NCBI GenBank assembly: GCA_020850715.1
Contig: JADZED010000027.1
Coordinates: forward strand, 62,001-126,000
DNA: 64,000 nt
DNA from: Acidobacteriota bacterium
GTDB lineage: Bacteria; Acidobacteriota; Vicinamibacteria; Vicinamibacterales; CAVVIG01
Direction of reading: 5' to 3'
Each line of letters opens with the position of its first letter. Within the stretch, counting starts at the first letter, position 1. Positions 1 to 12,183 of the stretch are shown in pieces. The notes beneath the pieces are model-generated. The model searched no databases. It had not been told where the DNA came from and worked only from the letters and a program-made list of their open reading frames with translations. The position numbers were made by a program, and so were the translations under genes.

Positions 1-159
1 TGCTCGCGTACTGGCGGGCGCGCCCGGCCTGAGCGGTCCGGCGCCGGGGATCCCGCCCCGCGCCGACCGGCGCGAACGACGCGAACGACGACGGACCCGG
101 CACATCCGGCCGGATCCGCCTCGCCCGACGCCGCGAGGGCAGACCTCGCGCCTCGCTCC

Positions 160-2457
160 TCACGCCACCTCGCGGGCCACGGCGTCCGACATACGCGGCG
201 ACGCAGCCTCCGTCGTGAGGACGCCATCGGTCGCCGCGACGACGAAGTGCGAGCCGTCCTTCCAGTGCGCGCTGATCGGGAGCTTCACATGCTCGTCGAT
301 GAAGCGCTTCAGGAACCGCGCGCCGAACGCGATGCTGTAGCCCTTTTCGACGATCAGATCGAGCGCCTCGTCGGACACCTGCATCGTCTTGGCCGCGCGC
401 GCCAGGGCCGCGCGGACCTGTTCGAGATAGTGCAGCGCGATCTCCCGTACTTCCTGGCGGGCCAGCGGCGCGAACAGCACCACTTCGTCGACACGGTTGC
501 GGAACTCCGGCGAGAAACGCCGTTCGAGCTCGCGCAACACCTCGCCGCGCACCTGGTCGATCCCGATGCTGCGGTGCAGGAACCCGAGCGGGTTGGTGAG
601 CTTCCGGAAGTGCTCGGCGCCGAGATTCGACGTCATGATGATCACGGCGTCGCTGAGGTAGACCCGCTTGCCGCGGCCGTCGGTCAGCCACCCCTCGTCG
701 AACGCCTGCAGGAAGAGGTTCAGCGTGTTCGGGCTGGCCTTTTCCACTTCGTCCAGGAGGACCACCGCGTAGGGATTGTCCCGCAGCTGGTTGGTCAGCA
801 CGCCGCCGCGCTCGCTGCCGACGATGCCCCGCGGCATGCCAATCAGCTTGTCGACCGACACCGAGCCGTCCTGGTACTCGGACATGTCGATGCGAATCAT
901 CTTCTTCTCGTCGCCGAACAGGAACTCGGCGACGGCCTTCGCCAGCTCCGTCTTGCCGACGCCGGTCGGACCGAGGAACAACAGCACGCCGTCGGGCCGG
1001 TCGAAGCCGTCCTTCAACGGCCCTTTGTTGAGGACGAGACGCCGCGCGACGGCACGCACCGCTTCGTGCTGTCCGACCAGCCGCCGTGAGAGCCGCGTCT
1101 CGATGTCCTTGAAGCGGTCGGTGACGTCGCGGAAGACCATGTCCTCGGGAATCTGCGCCGCGTGCGAGATCACCGCGACGACATCGCCGGTCCGCACGTC
1201 CCAGCGCCGATCGATCTCGGCCCGCACGGCGGCCGTGTCCAGCCAGCCGATGACCTTGTCCGGCAGATGGAGGTGGCGCATGTAGCGCGGCGACAGCTCC
1301 AGCGCGGCCTCGACCGCCTCGTCGAGAATGCGGACCGAATAGTTGCGCTCGAGCCGCGGCCGCAGCCGGTAGAGAATCTGGCGGGTCTCCTCGAGGCTCG
1401 GCTCGTTCACCGTGACGCAGCGGAAGCGGCGCGCCAGCGCCTCGTCCTCCTGGATGAATTCCTTGTACTCGGTGAGCGTCGTCGCGGCAATCATCCGGAT
1501 CTCGCCCCGTGCGAGCACCGACTTGAAGATGTTGGCCGCGTCCGACGGCGCGCCGAGCGCGGAGCCGGCGCCGACCATCGTGTGCGCCTCGTCGACGAAC
1601 AGAATGAGGTTCGGCCGCTCCTTCAGCTCGCGGATGACGTTCTGGATCCGATCCTCGAACATGCCGCGGAGCATCGTGCCGGCGACCATGGCGTTCATCT
1701 GCAGGTTCACGACCTGGCAGTCGCGGAGGCGCACGGGCACGCTCTCCGGCTCGAATTCGATGCGGCGCGCGAGCCCCTCCGCGATCGCGGTCTTGCCGAC
1801 GCCCGGCTCGCCGATGAGCATCACCGAGTTGGCGCGCTCCCGGTGGCACAGGATCTCCAGCACCTGCTGGATCTCGGGATCGCGCCCGAAAACCGGCGGC
1901 AGCTTGTCCTGGCGCCCGAGCAGATTCAGGTTCGTGGCGAAGTGCTTCAGGAACGGGGGCAGCTCGAACCGCTTCTTCAGCCGCTCCTCCCGCTGCTCGA
2001 TGTCGCGCACGCGCGCATTGAGCCGCGTGACCAGCGCTTCGGGATCGACGCCCTGGCTCCGGAGGATCGTCACCGGGACGCCCTGCGTCTCCTCGAAGAT
2101 CGCCGAAAACAGATCGGGCGCCTCGACGGTCTGGCGCCCTCCGCGGCTGGCATGGTGCAGCGCGAGCTTGAACACGAGCTTGGTGGCCGGCGACACCCGC
2201 AGTTCGCGCCCCGGCTGCGCCGCCACGGTGTGCAGATGCTCCTCGACGGCCTGGAGGATCGCGTGCGGGTTCTGTTCGAGATCGCGCATGACCTCCGCGA
2301 AGGTGTCCCACTCGACCTGTGCAAACGCCAGGAAGATGTGCTCGTTGGTCAGGAACTGGTGCTCCCGGCGGCGGGCTTCTTCGACCGAGCGGTCGACGAT
2401 CCGCTGCGCGGTTTCCCCAATCTTGCTCGGCGAGATGTCGAGGTCCTCTACGTGCAC
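160..2457 (-). CDS. clpC: ClpC/ClpA-type AAA+ unfoldase, short middle region
   Basis: Two-ring Clp/Hsp100 ATPase of 765 residues, expected to unfold proteins for ClpP in the cytoplasm. An N-terminal Clp repeat domain (about 1-150) is followed by AAA-1 with Walker A GEPGVGKT (216-223), Walker B LILFVDEAH and an RRF arginine finger (343-345). AAA-2 has GPTGVGKT (496-503) and VVLLDEVEKA. After SNLGAEH an LGF tripeptide (624-626) sits where ClpC and ClpA carry the ClpP-docking loop, so it should engage ClpP, although no clpP lies here. The coiled-coil M domain of true ClpC/ClpB is almost absent, so a ClpA-like role is possible. The GTG start was chosen because GGAGG lies six bases upstream; the frame stays open 50 codons further but without family similarity. 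It follows htpX on the same strand. Confidence 0.88.
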   Translation of the reverse strand: MHVEDLDISPSKIGETAQRIVDRSVEEARRREHQFLTNEHIFLAFAQVEWDTFAEVMRDLEQNPHAILQAVEEHLHTVAAQPGRELRVSPATKLVFKLALHHASRGGRQTVEAPDLFSAIFEETQGVPVTILRSQGVDPEALVTRLNARVRDIEQREERLKKRFELPPFLKHFATNLNLLGRQDKLPPVFGRDPEIQQVLEILCHRERANSVMLIGEPGVGKTAIAEGLARRIEFEPESVPVRLRDCQVVNLQMNAMVAGTMLRGMFEDRIQNVIRELKERPNLILFVDEAHTMVGAGSALGAPSDAANIFKSVLARGEIRMIAATTLTEYKEFIQEDEALARRFRCVTVNEPSLEETRQILYRLRPRLERNYSVRILDEAVEAALELSPRYMRHLHLPDKVIGWLDTAAVRAEIDRRWDVRTGDVVAVISHAAQIPEDMVFRDVTDRFKDIETRLSRRLVGQHEAVRAVARRLVLNKGPLKDGFDRPDGVLLFLGPTGVGKTELAKAVAEFLFGDEKKMIRIDMSEYQDGSVSVDKLIGMPRGIVGSERGGVLTNQLRDNPYAVVLLDEVEKASPNTLNLFLQAFDEGWLTDGRGKRVYLSDAVIIMTSNLGAEHFRKLTNPLGFLHRSIGIDQVRGEVLRELERRFSPEFRNRVDEVVLFAPLARQEVREIALHYLEQVRAALARAAKTMQVSDEALDLIVEKGYSIAFGARFLKRFIDEHVKLPISAHWKDGSHFVVAATDGVLTTEAASPRMSDAVAREVA

Positions 2458-2636
2458 GTCCGACCTCCGTTCCGTCGTACGAGGAGAACGCAAGACGTAC
2501 GCCACGCGCTGGCGCCGGCCGCCGCGCAGCCGCGCCCACGGGAACGCCGGTTGAGCAGGCGATCCGTGCCTGGCGACATGTGGCCGGCCGACCACACGCC
2601 GCGCCAAGAGGGAGAGGATCGCGCGGGCCCGAGGGC

Positions 2637-3467
2637 CTACGGCCGGGCCAGCTGCATGAGCGCCGCGATGCGCTGCTCGGTCGGCGGATGCGTACTGAAC
2701 AAACCCATCAAGCCGGCGAGCGAGGGCTTGATGATGAACATGTGTGCGGTGGCCGGATTGGCGTCCAGCGGCACGCGGTGCGAGGCCGACTCGATCTTGC
2801 GGAGCGCGCTGACCAGGCCGAGCGGGCTGCCGGCGATGGCCGCGCCGCCCGCATCGGCGTCGAACTCGCGCGAGCGCGAGATGGCGGCCTGAATCAGCAT
2901 GGCGGCGATGGGCGCCAGCAGCATCGTCAGCAGCAGGACGATCGGGCTTCCCCCGTTCCGGTCGTCGCTGCGGCTGCCGCCGAAGAAGAACGCGAAGCGC
3001 GCGACCATCATGATCGCCGCCGCCAGCGTGGCCGCGATCGAGCTGATCAGGATGTCGCGGTGCCTGACGTGCGCGAGCTCGTGCGCCAGCACCCCGGCCA
3101 GCTCCTCGTCGTCCAGGACGCGCAGGATTCCCTCGGTCGCCGCCACCGCCGCGTGCTGCGGGTTGCGCCCGGTCGCGAACGCGTTGGGCGACGCCTGCGG
3201 GATGACGTAGCAGCGCGGCATCGGCAGGCTGGCGCGCTGCGCGAGGTTCGCCACGAGCTGGTAGAGGCGATGCCCCGGACCGACTTCCTGCGCGCCGTAC
3301 ATCCGCAGCACGATCTTGTCGGAGAACCAGTAGGAGAAGAAGTTGGTCCCGACCGCGAAGATGAAGCCGATGACCAGACCCTGCGCGCCGCCCAGCACGT
3401 CGCCCAGGAACAGGAACAGCGCGCTCAGCACGCCGAGGAGAAAGGCCGTCTTGACTATGTTCGACAC
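2637..3467 (-). CDS. htpX: Membrane zinc metalloprotease HtpX
   Basis: M48-family inner-membrane protease (276 residues) that removes damaged membrane proteins, usually with FtsH. Two N-terminal hydrophobic segments (about 7-25 and 28-48) are followed by the zinc motif HELAH (129-133), with the third ligand probably E201 in EFDAD, and two more hydrophobic segments (about 141-163 and 175-195). This is the standard HtpX topology and length. Start is GTG with no strong Shine-Dalgarno; a TAAGAT -10-like hexamer lies 18 bases upstream (3486-3491). The same-strand ClpC-like gene 180 bases downstream makes this a protein quality-control neighbourhood. Function is confident from the motif and topology. 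Confidence 0.95.
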   Translation of the reverse strand: MSNIVKTAFLLGVLSALFLFLGDVLGGAQGLVIGFIFAVGTNFFSYWFSDKIVLRMYGAQEVGPGHRLYQLVANLAQRASLPMPRCYVIPQASPNAFATGRNPQHAAVAATEGILRVLDDEELAGVLAHELAHVRHRDILISSIAATLAAAIMMVARFAFFFGGSRSDDRNGGSPIVLLLTMLLAPIAAMLIQAAISRSREFDADAGGAAIAGSPLGLVSALRKIESASHRVPLDANPATAHMFIIKPSLAGLMGLFSTHPPTEQRIAALMQLARP

Positions 3468-3555
3468 GTCCGCTTCGCTCTCACGATCTTACCCCAGCCT
3501 GCAGGTTCTGACGCAGGCGCAGGGTCGGCGGTTCCCCCACGCGATCCGGCCGTCG

Positions 3556-3561
3556 TATAAT
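3556..3561 (+). promoter_or_regulatory. -10 element TATAAT before the 3570 gene
   Basis: Perfect TATAAT hexamer ending eight bases before the GTG start at 3570. No TTGACA-like -35 is visible at normal spacing. Transcription would begin at or within a few bases of the start codon, implying a leaderless or nearly leaderless mRNA. It is divergent from the htpX promoter region (TAAGAT at 3486-3491, minus strand). Confidence 0.6.
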
Positions 3562-3569
3562 CGACAGAC

Positions 3570-5826
<2,257 letters not shown>

Positions 5827-7002
5827 TCAGGCCAGCTTGCGCAGGATGAAGCACTTCAGGTAGTGGCTCTCCGGCATCGCGAGCAGCACCGGGTGATCGC
5901 GCCCCTGCATCCGCTTCTCGACCACCGTCACCTGCGCCTCCACGTCGGCGGCCGCCTCGCGGATCACGTCGGCGAGCTCGGTCTCGCCGATATTGTAGGA
6001 ACAGCTGCAGGTGACGAGCGTGCCGCCTGGCCGCAGGAGCCGCAGCGCACGCAGGTTGATCTCCTTGTAACCGGCCCGGGCGTTCGCCACGGCGGCCTTG
6101 CTCTTGGCGAAGGCCGGCGGATCGAGCACGATCGTGTCGAAGCGCTGCCTCAGCCGCTCGAGCCCCCGCAGCTCGTCGAAGACGTTTCCCGCGCGGGCGT
6201 CCACGGCGACGCCGTTGCGCGCGGCGTTCCGGCGCACGCGCGCGATCGCCTCTTCGGACGCGTCGATGGCGACCGGGTCCTCGCAGCGGCGTCCGAGCAC
6301 GAGCGCGAAGCCGCCGTCGTAGGTGAAGCAGTCCAGCAGGCGGCCGTGCGCGTAGGGCAGCGCGGCAAGGCGGTTCTCGCGCTGATCCAGGAAGAGGCCG
6401 GTCTTCTGGCCGCGGCGGAGATCGACCTCGTAGGCCACGCCGGCTTCTTCGACGCTCACCGTCTCGGGCACCTTGCCGGCGAGCACCTCGACCCGCCGGT
6501 CGAGCCCCTCCAGCAGCCGCGTCCGGGGATCGTTGCGGGCGAGGATGCCGCGCGGCTGCAGCCGCTCCTGCAGGGCCGCGACGACCAGCGGCTGCAGGCG
6601 GTCCATCCCCTGCGACAAGGTCTGCACGACCAGCCAGTCGCCGTAGCGATCGACGATGAGCGATGGCAGCCGATCGGCTTCGCCGTGGACCAGGCGGTAG
6701 GCTGTCGCATCGATGGCGAGAGAGCCGCGGAAGGCGATGGCCGCGTCCAGCCGCGCCCGGATCAGCCGGTCGTCGGCTGGATCCGCGTCGCCGCCACCGT
6801 CGCGGGTCAACAGGCGCAGCGCGATCTGCGAGCGGTCGCTGAAGAGCGCGTGGCCGAGCGAGCGCCCCCGCGCGTTCCTCACGATCACCCGATCGCCGCC
6901 TCCGGCGTGCACCTCGCGCACGTCGGCGCGATAGATCCACGGATGACCGGCGGCGAGCCGCGCCTCGCCGCGTGGGGTCACGATCGCGAATGGATGAATC
7001 AT
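5827..7002 (-). CDS. rlmI: RlmI-type rRNA large-subunit methyltransferase
   Basis: Class I SAM methyltransferase of 391 residues, RlmI/YccW family, expected to make m5C1962 in 23S rRNA. A PUA-like N-terminal part (about 1-75, GHPWIYR) is followed by a linking domain and a Rossmann methyltransferase domain with [13 protein letters not shown], the acidic [10 protein letters not shown], the signature DPPAFAKSK and CSCSYNI near the C terminus. The ATG at 7002 was chosen because family similarity begins at MIHPF; the frame is open about 22 codons upstream in low-complexity sequence. It is divergent from rpiB, with overlapping -10 hexamers between them, and lies upstream of thiC in the same direction. 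Target position is inferred from the family. Confidence 0.85.
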   Translation of the reverse strand: MIHPFAIVTPRGEARLAAGHPWIYRADVREVHAGGGDRVIVRNARGRSLGHALFSDRSQIALRLLTRDGGGDADPADDRLIRARLDAAIAFRGSLAIDATAYRLVHGEADRLPSLIVDRYGDWLVVQTLSQGMDRLQPLVVAALQERLQPRGILARNDPRTRLLEGLDRRVEVLAGKVPETVSVEEAGVAYEVDLRRGQKTGLFLDQRENRLAALPYAHGRLLDCFTYDGGFALVLGRRCEDPVAIDASEEAIARVRRNAARNGVAVDARAGNVFDELRGLERLRQRFDTIVLDPPAFAKSKAAVANARAGYKEINLRALRLLRPGGTLVTCSCSYNIGETELADVIREAAADVEAQVTVVEKRMQGRDHPVLLAMPESHYLKCFILRKLA

Positions 7003-7042
7003 GAAGCCCGGCCCGCCTCCGCCCTCCGAACCCGTCGAACCC

Positions 7043-7052
7043 ATAGTACAAT
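7043..7052. promoter_or_regulatory. Overlapping divergent -10 elements (rlmI / rpiB)
   Basis: On the plus strand TACAAT (7047-7052) ends eight bases before the rpiB GTG at 7061. On the minus strand TACTAT (7043-7048) precedes the methyltransferase ATG at 7002 by about 40 bases. The hexamers share two bases, so RNA polymerase probably cannot occupy both at once. Confidence 0.5.
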
Positions 7053-7060
7053 CGCCTTCC

Positions 7061-7501
7061 GTGCGCATCGCGATCGGCGCCGATCATGCCGGCTTTCTCC
7101 TGAAGGAGCATCTCCGCCGCACGATCCAGGCGCTGGGGCACGGCGTCGACGATTTCGGCACCCTCAGCGAAGCCCCGGTCGACTACCCGCCGATCTGTCT
7201 GGCGGTGGGCCGTGCGGTGGCGGACGGACGTGCCGACCGGGGCATCGTGCTCGGCGGCAGCGGGCAGGGGGAGCAGATCGCGGCCAACAAGATCCGCGGG
7301 ATCAGGGCGGCCCTGTGCAACGATCTGTACACGGCGCGGCTCTCGCGGCAGCACAACGACGCCAACGTGCTCTCGATGGGCGGCCGGATCGTCGCGTTCG
7401 GGCTCGCCGACGAGATCCTCACGCTCTGGCTCGAGACGCCCTTCGACGGAGGCCGGCACCAGCGCCGGCTCGATCAGATCGCGGCTGCGGAGAAGTCATG
7501 A
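7061..7501 (+). CDS. rpiB: Ribose-5-phosphate isomerase B, glutamate-type
   Basis: RpiB/LacA/LacB-family isomerase (146 residues) interconverting ribose-5-phosphate and ribulose-5-phosphate in the pentose phosphate pathway. N-terminal [16 protein letters not shown] and later [14 protein letters not shown] are family hallmarks. The active-site loop reads [13 protein letters not shown] (about 65-77): the cysteine of E. coli-type RpiB is absent and E71 occupies the place used as base in the mycobacterial type. Start is GTG at 7061, eight bases after a TACAAT hexamer, since upstream codons show no similarity. Its TGA overlaps the glyA ATG by four bases, heading the rpiB-glyA-dinG-yggS chain. Confidence 0.93.
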   Translation: MRIAIGADHAGFLLKEHLRRTIQALGHGVDDFGTLSEAPVDYPPICLAVGRAVADGRADRGIVLGGSGQGEQIAANKIRGIRAALCNDLYTARLSRQHNDANVLSMGGRIVAFGLADEILTLWLETPFDGGRHQRRLDQIAAAEKS

Positions 7502-8778
7502 CCACCACGGACACCACCGACAACGCGATGTGGCGTTCGCTCGCGGACACCGATCCCGAGACGGCCGCGGCGCTCCGCGACGAACGGCATCGGCAGAACT
7601 CGGGCCTCGAGCTCATCGCGTCCGAGAACTTCGTGAGCCGCGCCGTGCTGGAAGCGGCCGGATCGGTGCTCACCAACAAGTACGCCGAGGGCTATCCGGG
7701 GCGCCGCTACTACGGCGGCTGCGAGTTCGTGGACGTCGTCGAGCGGGCCGCGATCGACCGCGCCAGGACGCTGTTCTCGGCCGAGCACGCGAACGTGCAG
7801 CCTCACTCGGGCGCGCAGGCCAACATGGCGGTGTACCTGACGTTCATGCAGCCGGGCGACACCGTCCTCGGCATGAACCTCGCGCACGGCGGCCATCTCA
7901 CCCACGGCCATCCGCTGAATTTTTCCGGCAAGCTCTACAGGATCGTGCCGTACGGCGTGAGCCGCGAGACCGAGCGGATCGACTACGACGAGCTCGATCG
8001 TCTCGCCGATGAGCACAAGCCCAGGATGATCATGGTCGGCGCGAGCGCCTACTCGCGCGTCATCGATTTCGCGCGCATCCGGGCGGCGGGCGCGCGCGTC
8101 GGCGCCGTCATGGTAACCGACATGGCGCACATCGCGGGCCTCGTCGCCGCCGGGGTGCATCCGAGCCCCGTGCCGCATTCCGACTTCGTGACGACCACGA
8201 CGCACAAGACGCTGCGCGGGCCGCGAGGCGGCCTGGTGCTGTGCCGCGACACGTGGGCCAGGGATCTCGACCGCGCGGTGTTCCCCGGCGTGCAGGGCGG
8301 GCCGCTGATGCACGTGATCGCGGCCAAGGCGGTGTGTCTCAAGGAGGCCTCGGAGCCGGCGTTCGCCTCCTACCAGCGGCAGATCGTGGCCAATGCGACG
8401 ACGCTCGCGCGCGCCCTGGCCGCGTCGGGATTCCGCCTGGTCAGCGGCGGCACCGACAATCACCTGATGCTCGTCGACGTCTTCTCCAAGGGGCTGACGG
8501 GCAAGGTCGCGGAGGCCGCGCTCGGCAAGGCGGGCATCACGGTGAACAAGAACGCCATCCCCTTCGATCAAAATCCGCCGATGGTGGCGAGCGGCATCCG
8601 CATCGGCACGCCGGCGGTCACCACGCGCGGCATGCGCGAGGCCGAGATGGAGGCGATCGCCAGCCTGATCACCCGCGCGCTGAAGGCGCCCGAAGACGAT
8701 GGGGCGCTGGCAATGGTCCGCACCGAAGTAGAGGGCCTGTGCCGGAAGTTCCCGCTGTATCCGGAAGCGGAGCGCTGA
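7498..8778 (+). CDS. glyA: Serine hydroxymethyltransferase
   Basis: PLP enzyme (426 residues) converting serine and tetrahydrofolate to glycine and methylene-THF, the main one-carbon source. The chain matches GlyA throughout: [39 protein letters not shown], and the PLP lysine K237 in [14 protein letters not shown]. Length is normal. The start ATG lies in the ATGA overlap with rpiB, indicating translational coupling. The 3' end probably overlaps the next gene by about 40 bases. Pairing with rpiB is a common bacterial gene order. Confidence 0.97.
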   Translation: MTTTDTTDNAMWRSLADTDPETAAALRDERHRQNSGLELIASENFVSRAVLEAAGSVLTNKYAEGYPGRRYYGGCEFVDVVERAAIDRARTLFSAEHANVQPHSGAQANMAVYLTFMQPGDTVLGMNLAHGGHLTHGHPLNFSGKLYRIVPYGVSRETERIDYDELDRLADEHKPRMIMVGASAYSRVIDFARIRAAGARVGAVMVTDMAHIAGLVAAGVHPSPVPHSDFVTTTTHKTLRGPRGGLVLCRDTWARDLDRAVFPGVQGGPLMHVIAAKAVCLKEASEPAFASYQRQIVANATTLARALAASGFRLVSGGTDNHLMLVDVFSKGLTGKVAEAALGKAGITVNKNAIPFDQNPPMVASGIRIGTPAVTTRGMREAEMEAIASLITRALKAPEDDGALAMVRTEVEGLCRKFPLYPEAER

Positions 8779-10877
8779 GCGCGCTCGTCGAGGCCGCCTT
8801 TGCGCCGGGCGGATCCCTGGCGCGCACCCTGCCCGGCTTCGAACCGCGCGCCGGCCAGGTCGAGATGGCCGGCGCCGTCGCCCGGACGTTCGAGCGCGGA
8901 GGCGTGCTGCTCGCCGAAGCGGGAACCGGCACCGGCAAGACGCTCGCGTATCTGATCCCGGCGATCCTGAGCCGCGAGCGCGTCCTCGTCTCCACCGGCA
9001 CCAAGAACCTCCAGGAGCAGATCTACTTCAAGGACATCCCGGCGCTCGGGCGGGCGCTCGACGTGCCCTTCACGGCCGCGTGCATGAAGGGACGCGCGAA
9101 CTATCTCTGTCTCCATCGCCTGCACCAGCTGACGGGCGGCGCCGGCGGACCTGCGGCGCACGACGTCTTCCTCCCGATGATCCGCGACTGGTCGGCGTGC
9201 ACGGAGACCGGCGATCGAGCCGAGCTGGACGATCTGCCCGAAGACCTCCCGTTCTGGAACGAGGTGTCGGCCGCTGCCGACACGTGCCTGGGCGGGGAGT
9301 GTCCGCAGTACGACGAGTGCTTCGTCACCCGCATGCGCCAGCGGGCGGCGGCGGCCGACGTCGTGATCGTGAACCATCATCTCTTGTGCGCCGACGCGGC
9401 GCTGCGGCAGAACGCCTATGGTGAAGTCATCCCCGCGTGCCGCTTTGCCGTCGTCGACGAAGCCCATCAACTCGAGGACGTCGCGACGCAGTATTTCGGC
9501 GTCAGCGTCAGCACCTATCGCGTCGAGGATCTGGCCGCGGACGTCGAGCGGTTCGCGGGCCTTCCCTCCGCCGGCGGGCCAGGCGACCGCGCTCGCCTCG
9601 GCATGGCCGTTGAGGCGCTGCGCGACGGCTCGCGCGCGTTCTTCGCCGCGCTCGCGGATTCGCATCGATCGACCGGGCGGCGCGGCGACGAGCGCGTCCG
9701 CGCGACGCGCGAGTCGGTGGCCGCGGCCGCTGGTGCAGCCGCCGATCTCGGCCTCGCGCTCGAGCGCGTCGAGGCGGCGCTGCAGCCGATCCGGAAGCGG
9801 CAGGCGGAGGCGGCAGACGGCATCAGGCCGGGGCAGGACGGGGCGGGCCACCTGGCGGCCGCGCACCGCGAGCGCGGCGCCCGAGGCACGAGCTGCGGCG
9901 AGACCGCGCCTCAGCCCGGTCCCCGCTCCGGCGGCGACCAAGACGGCGACGCCGACGAGGATATCGCCTCGCTGGCGCGCCGGGCCGCCACGCTGCGCGA
10001 CGAGCTCCGGTTCCTGACGCGGACGGCCGACGGCCGCTTCGTCTACTTCGTCGAACACCGGGGAAGAAGCGGGGTCTTCTTCCGCGCCTCCCCGATCGAC
10101 GTGTCGCAGATCGTCCGCGAGCTGCTGCTCGAGCGGATGCAGTCGACGGTACTGACGTCGGCGACGCTGACCGTGGAAGGATCGTTCGACTACGTCCGGC
10201 AGCGGCTCGGCATCGGCCCGGCCGATCAGGTCCGGCTGGCGTCGGAATTCGACTATCGCGAGCAGGCCATCCTGTATCTGCCGCCGCGGATGCCCGACCC
10301 GCGCTCCGACGAGTTCCCGCTCGCCGCCGGCCGGCAGGTCGTCGAGATCCTCGAGCGGACCGAGGGACGCGCCTTCGTCCTGTTCACGAGCTACGCGACG
10401 CTCCGGGCGGTGCAGGCGATCGCGGAGATGGCGCTCGAGTATCCGATCCTCGCCCAGGGGACGGCGCCGCGCACGCAGCTGCTGCGGCAGTTCCGCGAGA
10501 CCGCGCACGCCATCCTCTTCGCCACGTCCAGCTTCTGGCAGGGGGTCGACGTCGTCGGCGAGGCGTTGAGCTGCGTGATCGTCGACAAGCTCCCGTTCGC
10601 CTCGCCGGCCGATCCGATCACGGCCGCCCGCATGGACGCCATCCGCGACCGCGGCGGCGATCCGTTCGCGGAGTACCAGCTCCCGCTGGCCATCCTCGCC
10701 CTGCAGCAGGGTCTCGGCCGCCTCATCCGCCATCGGCGCGACCGCGGCGTGCTCGCCGTGCTCGACCCGCGGCTGCGCACCAAGGGCTACGGCCGCCGGT
10801 TCATCGCGTCGCTGCCGCCGGCGCCGATTGTCCACGACCCGGCGCACATCGATCGTTTTCTCGGACGGCCGGCGTGA
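8739..10877 (+). CDS. dinG: DinG/YoaA-family iron-sulfur DNA helicase
   Basis: XPD-like superfamily 2 helicase (about 712 residues), expected to unwind DNA 5' to 3' and act on R-loops or stalled forks. Walker A is AGTGTGKT (61-68). Four cysteines (about 124, 183, 188, 194) lie in the order of the 4Fe-4S domain, followed by VVDEAH (Walker B), LTSATL and the C-terminal QGLGRLIRH motif VI. A low-complexity insertion rich in Ala/Arg/Gly lies around 350-400. The start is uncertain: GTG at 8739 is the only nearby canonical codon that keeps the N-terminal segment, and it puts the start inside glyA. The TGA overlaps the yggS GTG by four bases. Confidence 0.9.
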   Translation: MPEVPAVSGSGALSALVEAAFAPGGSLARTLPGFEPRAGQVEMAGAVARTFERGGVLLAEAGTGTGKTLAYLIPAILSRERVLVSTGTKNLQEQIYFKDIPALGRALDVPFTAACMKGRANYLCLHRLHQLTGGAGGPAAHDVFLPMIRDWSACTETGDRAELDDLPEDLPFWNEVSAAADTCLGGECPQYDECFVTRMRQRAAAADVVIVNHHLLCADAALRQNAYGEVIPACRFAVVDEAHQLEDVATQYFGVSVSTYRVEDLAADVERFAGLPSAGGPGDRARLGMAVEALRDGSRAFFAALADSHRSTGRRGDERVRATRESVAAAAGAAADLGLALERVEAALQPIRKRQAEAADGIRPGQDGAGHLAAAHRERGARGTSCGETAPQPGPRSGGDQDGDADEDIASLARRAATLRDELRFLTRTADGRFVYFVEHRGRSGVFFRASPIDVSQIVRELLLERMQSTVLTSATLTVEGSFDYVRQRLGIGPADQVRLASEFDYREQAILYLPPRMPDPRSDEFPLAAGRQVVEILERTEGRAFVLFTSYATLRAVQAIAEMALEYPILAQGTAPRTQLLRQFRETAHAILFATSSFWQGVDVVGEALSCVIVDKLPFASPADPITAARMDAIRDRGGDPFAEYQLPLAILALQQGLGRLIRHRRDRGVLAVLDPRLRTKGYGRRFIASLPPAPIVHDPAHIDRFLGRPA

Positions 10878-11581
10878 TCGACGCCCCCGCGCTGCGGGCG
10901 CGCCTCGACGAGGTCCGCGGGCGCATCGCACGCGCGGCCCTCCGCGTCGGGCGCGATCCCGCGGGCGTCCGGCTGATCGCGGTCTCGAAGACCTTTGGCG
11001 CCGAGCACGTCCGCGCGGCCGCCGAGGCCGGCCAGCGCGATTTCGGCGAGAACAAAGTGCAGGAGGCACTCGACAAGATGGATCGCACGGGCGATCTGGA
11101 TCTCGCCTGGCACCTGATCGGCCACCTGCAGAGCAACAAGGCCAGGAAGGCCGGCGCGCGCTTTTCGGTCGTGCATTCGGTGGACGACGCCGATCTGGTG
11201 CGCCGCCTGAACGAGGCGGCCGGTGCGGCGGGGCGGACGCTGCAGATTCTCGTGCAGGCGGATCTGGCGGGCGAGGCGACCAAGCACGGCGCGCCCGAAG
11301 CCGCCCTGGACGGGATCTTTGCGGCGGCCGCGGCGGCCGGCCATCTGGACCCGATCGGCCTCATGCTGATCCCCCCCTCGGTCGATGATCCGGAACGGGC
11401 GCGGCCGTATTTTCGCGCGCTGCGGGCGGTCCGGGACCAGCTGCTCGCGCGCGGCGTGCCGCCCGGCCGCCTGCGCGAGCTGTCGATGGGCATGAGCCAC
11501 GACTTCGAGGTGGCCGTCGAAGAGGGGGCGACGATGGTGCGCGTGGGAACCGCCATTTTCGGGTCGCGGGGCCGTCCCTGA
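10874..11581 (+). CDS. yggS: YggS/PLPBP-family PLP homeostasis protein
   Basis: PLP-binding protein of 235 residues without known catalysis; the family (YggS, YlmE, PROSC) keeps vitamin B6 and amino-acid pools balanced. The fold-III barrel signatures are clear: PLP lysine K39 in LIAVSKTF, FGENKVQEAL, WHLIGHLQSNKA, and C-terminal LSMGMSHDFEVAVEEGAT. GTG start in a GTGA overlap with dinG. Downstream come divIVA and yggU; in Firmicutes this family (YlmE) lies near divIVA, and in Proteobacteria near yggU, so the order here resembles both. Confidence 0.93.
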   Translation: MIDAPALRARLDEVRGRIARAALRVGRDPAGVRLIAVSKTFGAEHVRAAAEAGQRDFGENKVQEALDKMDRTGDLDLAWHLIGHLQSNKARKAGARFSVVHSVDDADLVRRLNEAAGAAGRTLQILVQADLAGEATKHGAPEAALDGIFAAAAAAGHLDPIGLMLIPPSVDDPERARPYFRALRAVRDQLLARGVPPGRLRELSMGMSHDFEVAVEEGATMVRVGTAIFGSRGRP

Positions 11582-11634
11582 CCCTGTCGGCCGCCCGCAC
11601 TCGGGCCGATAAGCCGGGCGGAGAAACAACGCGC

Positions 11635-12183
11635 ATGAACGTGAGCCCACTCGACCTGCGCCAGTACCGCTTCCACACGAAGTTCCGCGGCTTCGACAAG
11701 ATCGAGGTCACGTCCCTGCTGACCGCCGTCGCCGACGACTACGAGGCGGCGCTGCGCGAAACCGACCGCCTCCGGCAGGAGATCGCCCGGCTCGAGGGGA
11801 TGCTCGGCGAGCATCGCGAGAACGAAAAGAACCTGCGCAGCACGCTGATGACGGCACAGAGGCTGTCGGACGAGATCACGGCGAACGCCGGCAAGGAGGC
11901 CGAGCGGATCGTCCGCGAGGCCGAGGCGCGCTCGGAGCTGTTCCTCGACAAGACCCAGGCGCGACTCGAGGACGTGCAGCGCGAGATCGACGGCCTCCGC
12001 CTCAAACGGAAGGACGTCGAGACGACGATCGAGTCGACCATCTCGGCGCTGCGCAACACGCTCGAGTACGTGCGCGAGCAGGAGGCGCGCGAGCGGGACG
12101 AGCGCCTCCTGCTGCACCGGCCGCGCCACGCGGAGGTCGTCGAGACGCGCGGCGCCCAGGAGGCGCGTACGATGATGGGGTGA
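11635..12183 (+). CDS. divIVA: DivIVA-domain protein
   Basis: Coiled-coil polar/septal scaffold of 182 residues. The N-terminal lipid-binding domain is typical: PLDLRQYRFHTKFRGFD, with the FRGFD turn that in Bacillus inserts into curved membrane, then EVTSLL and DYEAAL. Residues about 35-160 are continuous heptad-like helix rich in Glu, Arg and Leu. A short basic/acidic tail ends the protein. ATG start, with GGAG about ten bases upstream. The family recruits division or cell-wall synthesis proteins to negatively curved membrane; here it may act with the FtsZ/Mur machinery encoded further along. Its TGA overlaps the yggU GTG. Confidence 0.9.
   Translation: MNVSPLDLRQYRFHTKFRGFDKIEVTSLLTAVADDYEAALRETDRLRQEIARLEGMLGEHRENEKNLRSTLMTAQRLSDEITANAGKEAERIVREAEARSELFLDKTQARLEDVQREIDGLRLKRKDVETTIESTISALRNTLEYVREQEARERDERLLLHRPRHAEVVETRGAQEARTMMG

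Noticed and set aside
3-32. Possible C-terminal tail of a plus-strand gene entering from the left edge (LAYWRARPA then TGA)
   Set aside because: Only nine codons visible; could be chance.
72-90. Tandem GCGAACGAC repeats near the left edge
   Set aside because: Two short copies only; not an array or tandem repeat of note.
132-150. Hairpin CGCGAGG-GCAGA-CCTCGCG after the Clp gene
   Set aside because: Fits a terminator position but has no U tract; such stems are common in this GC-rich sequence.
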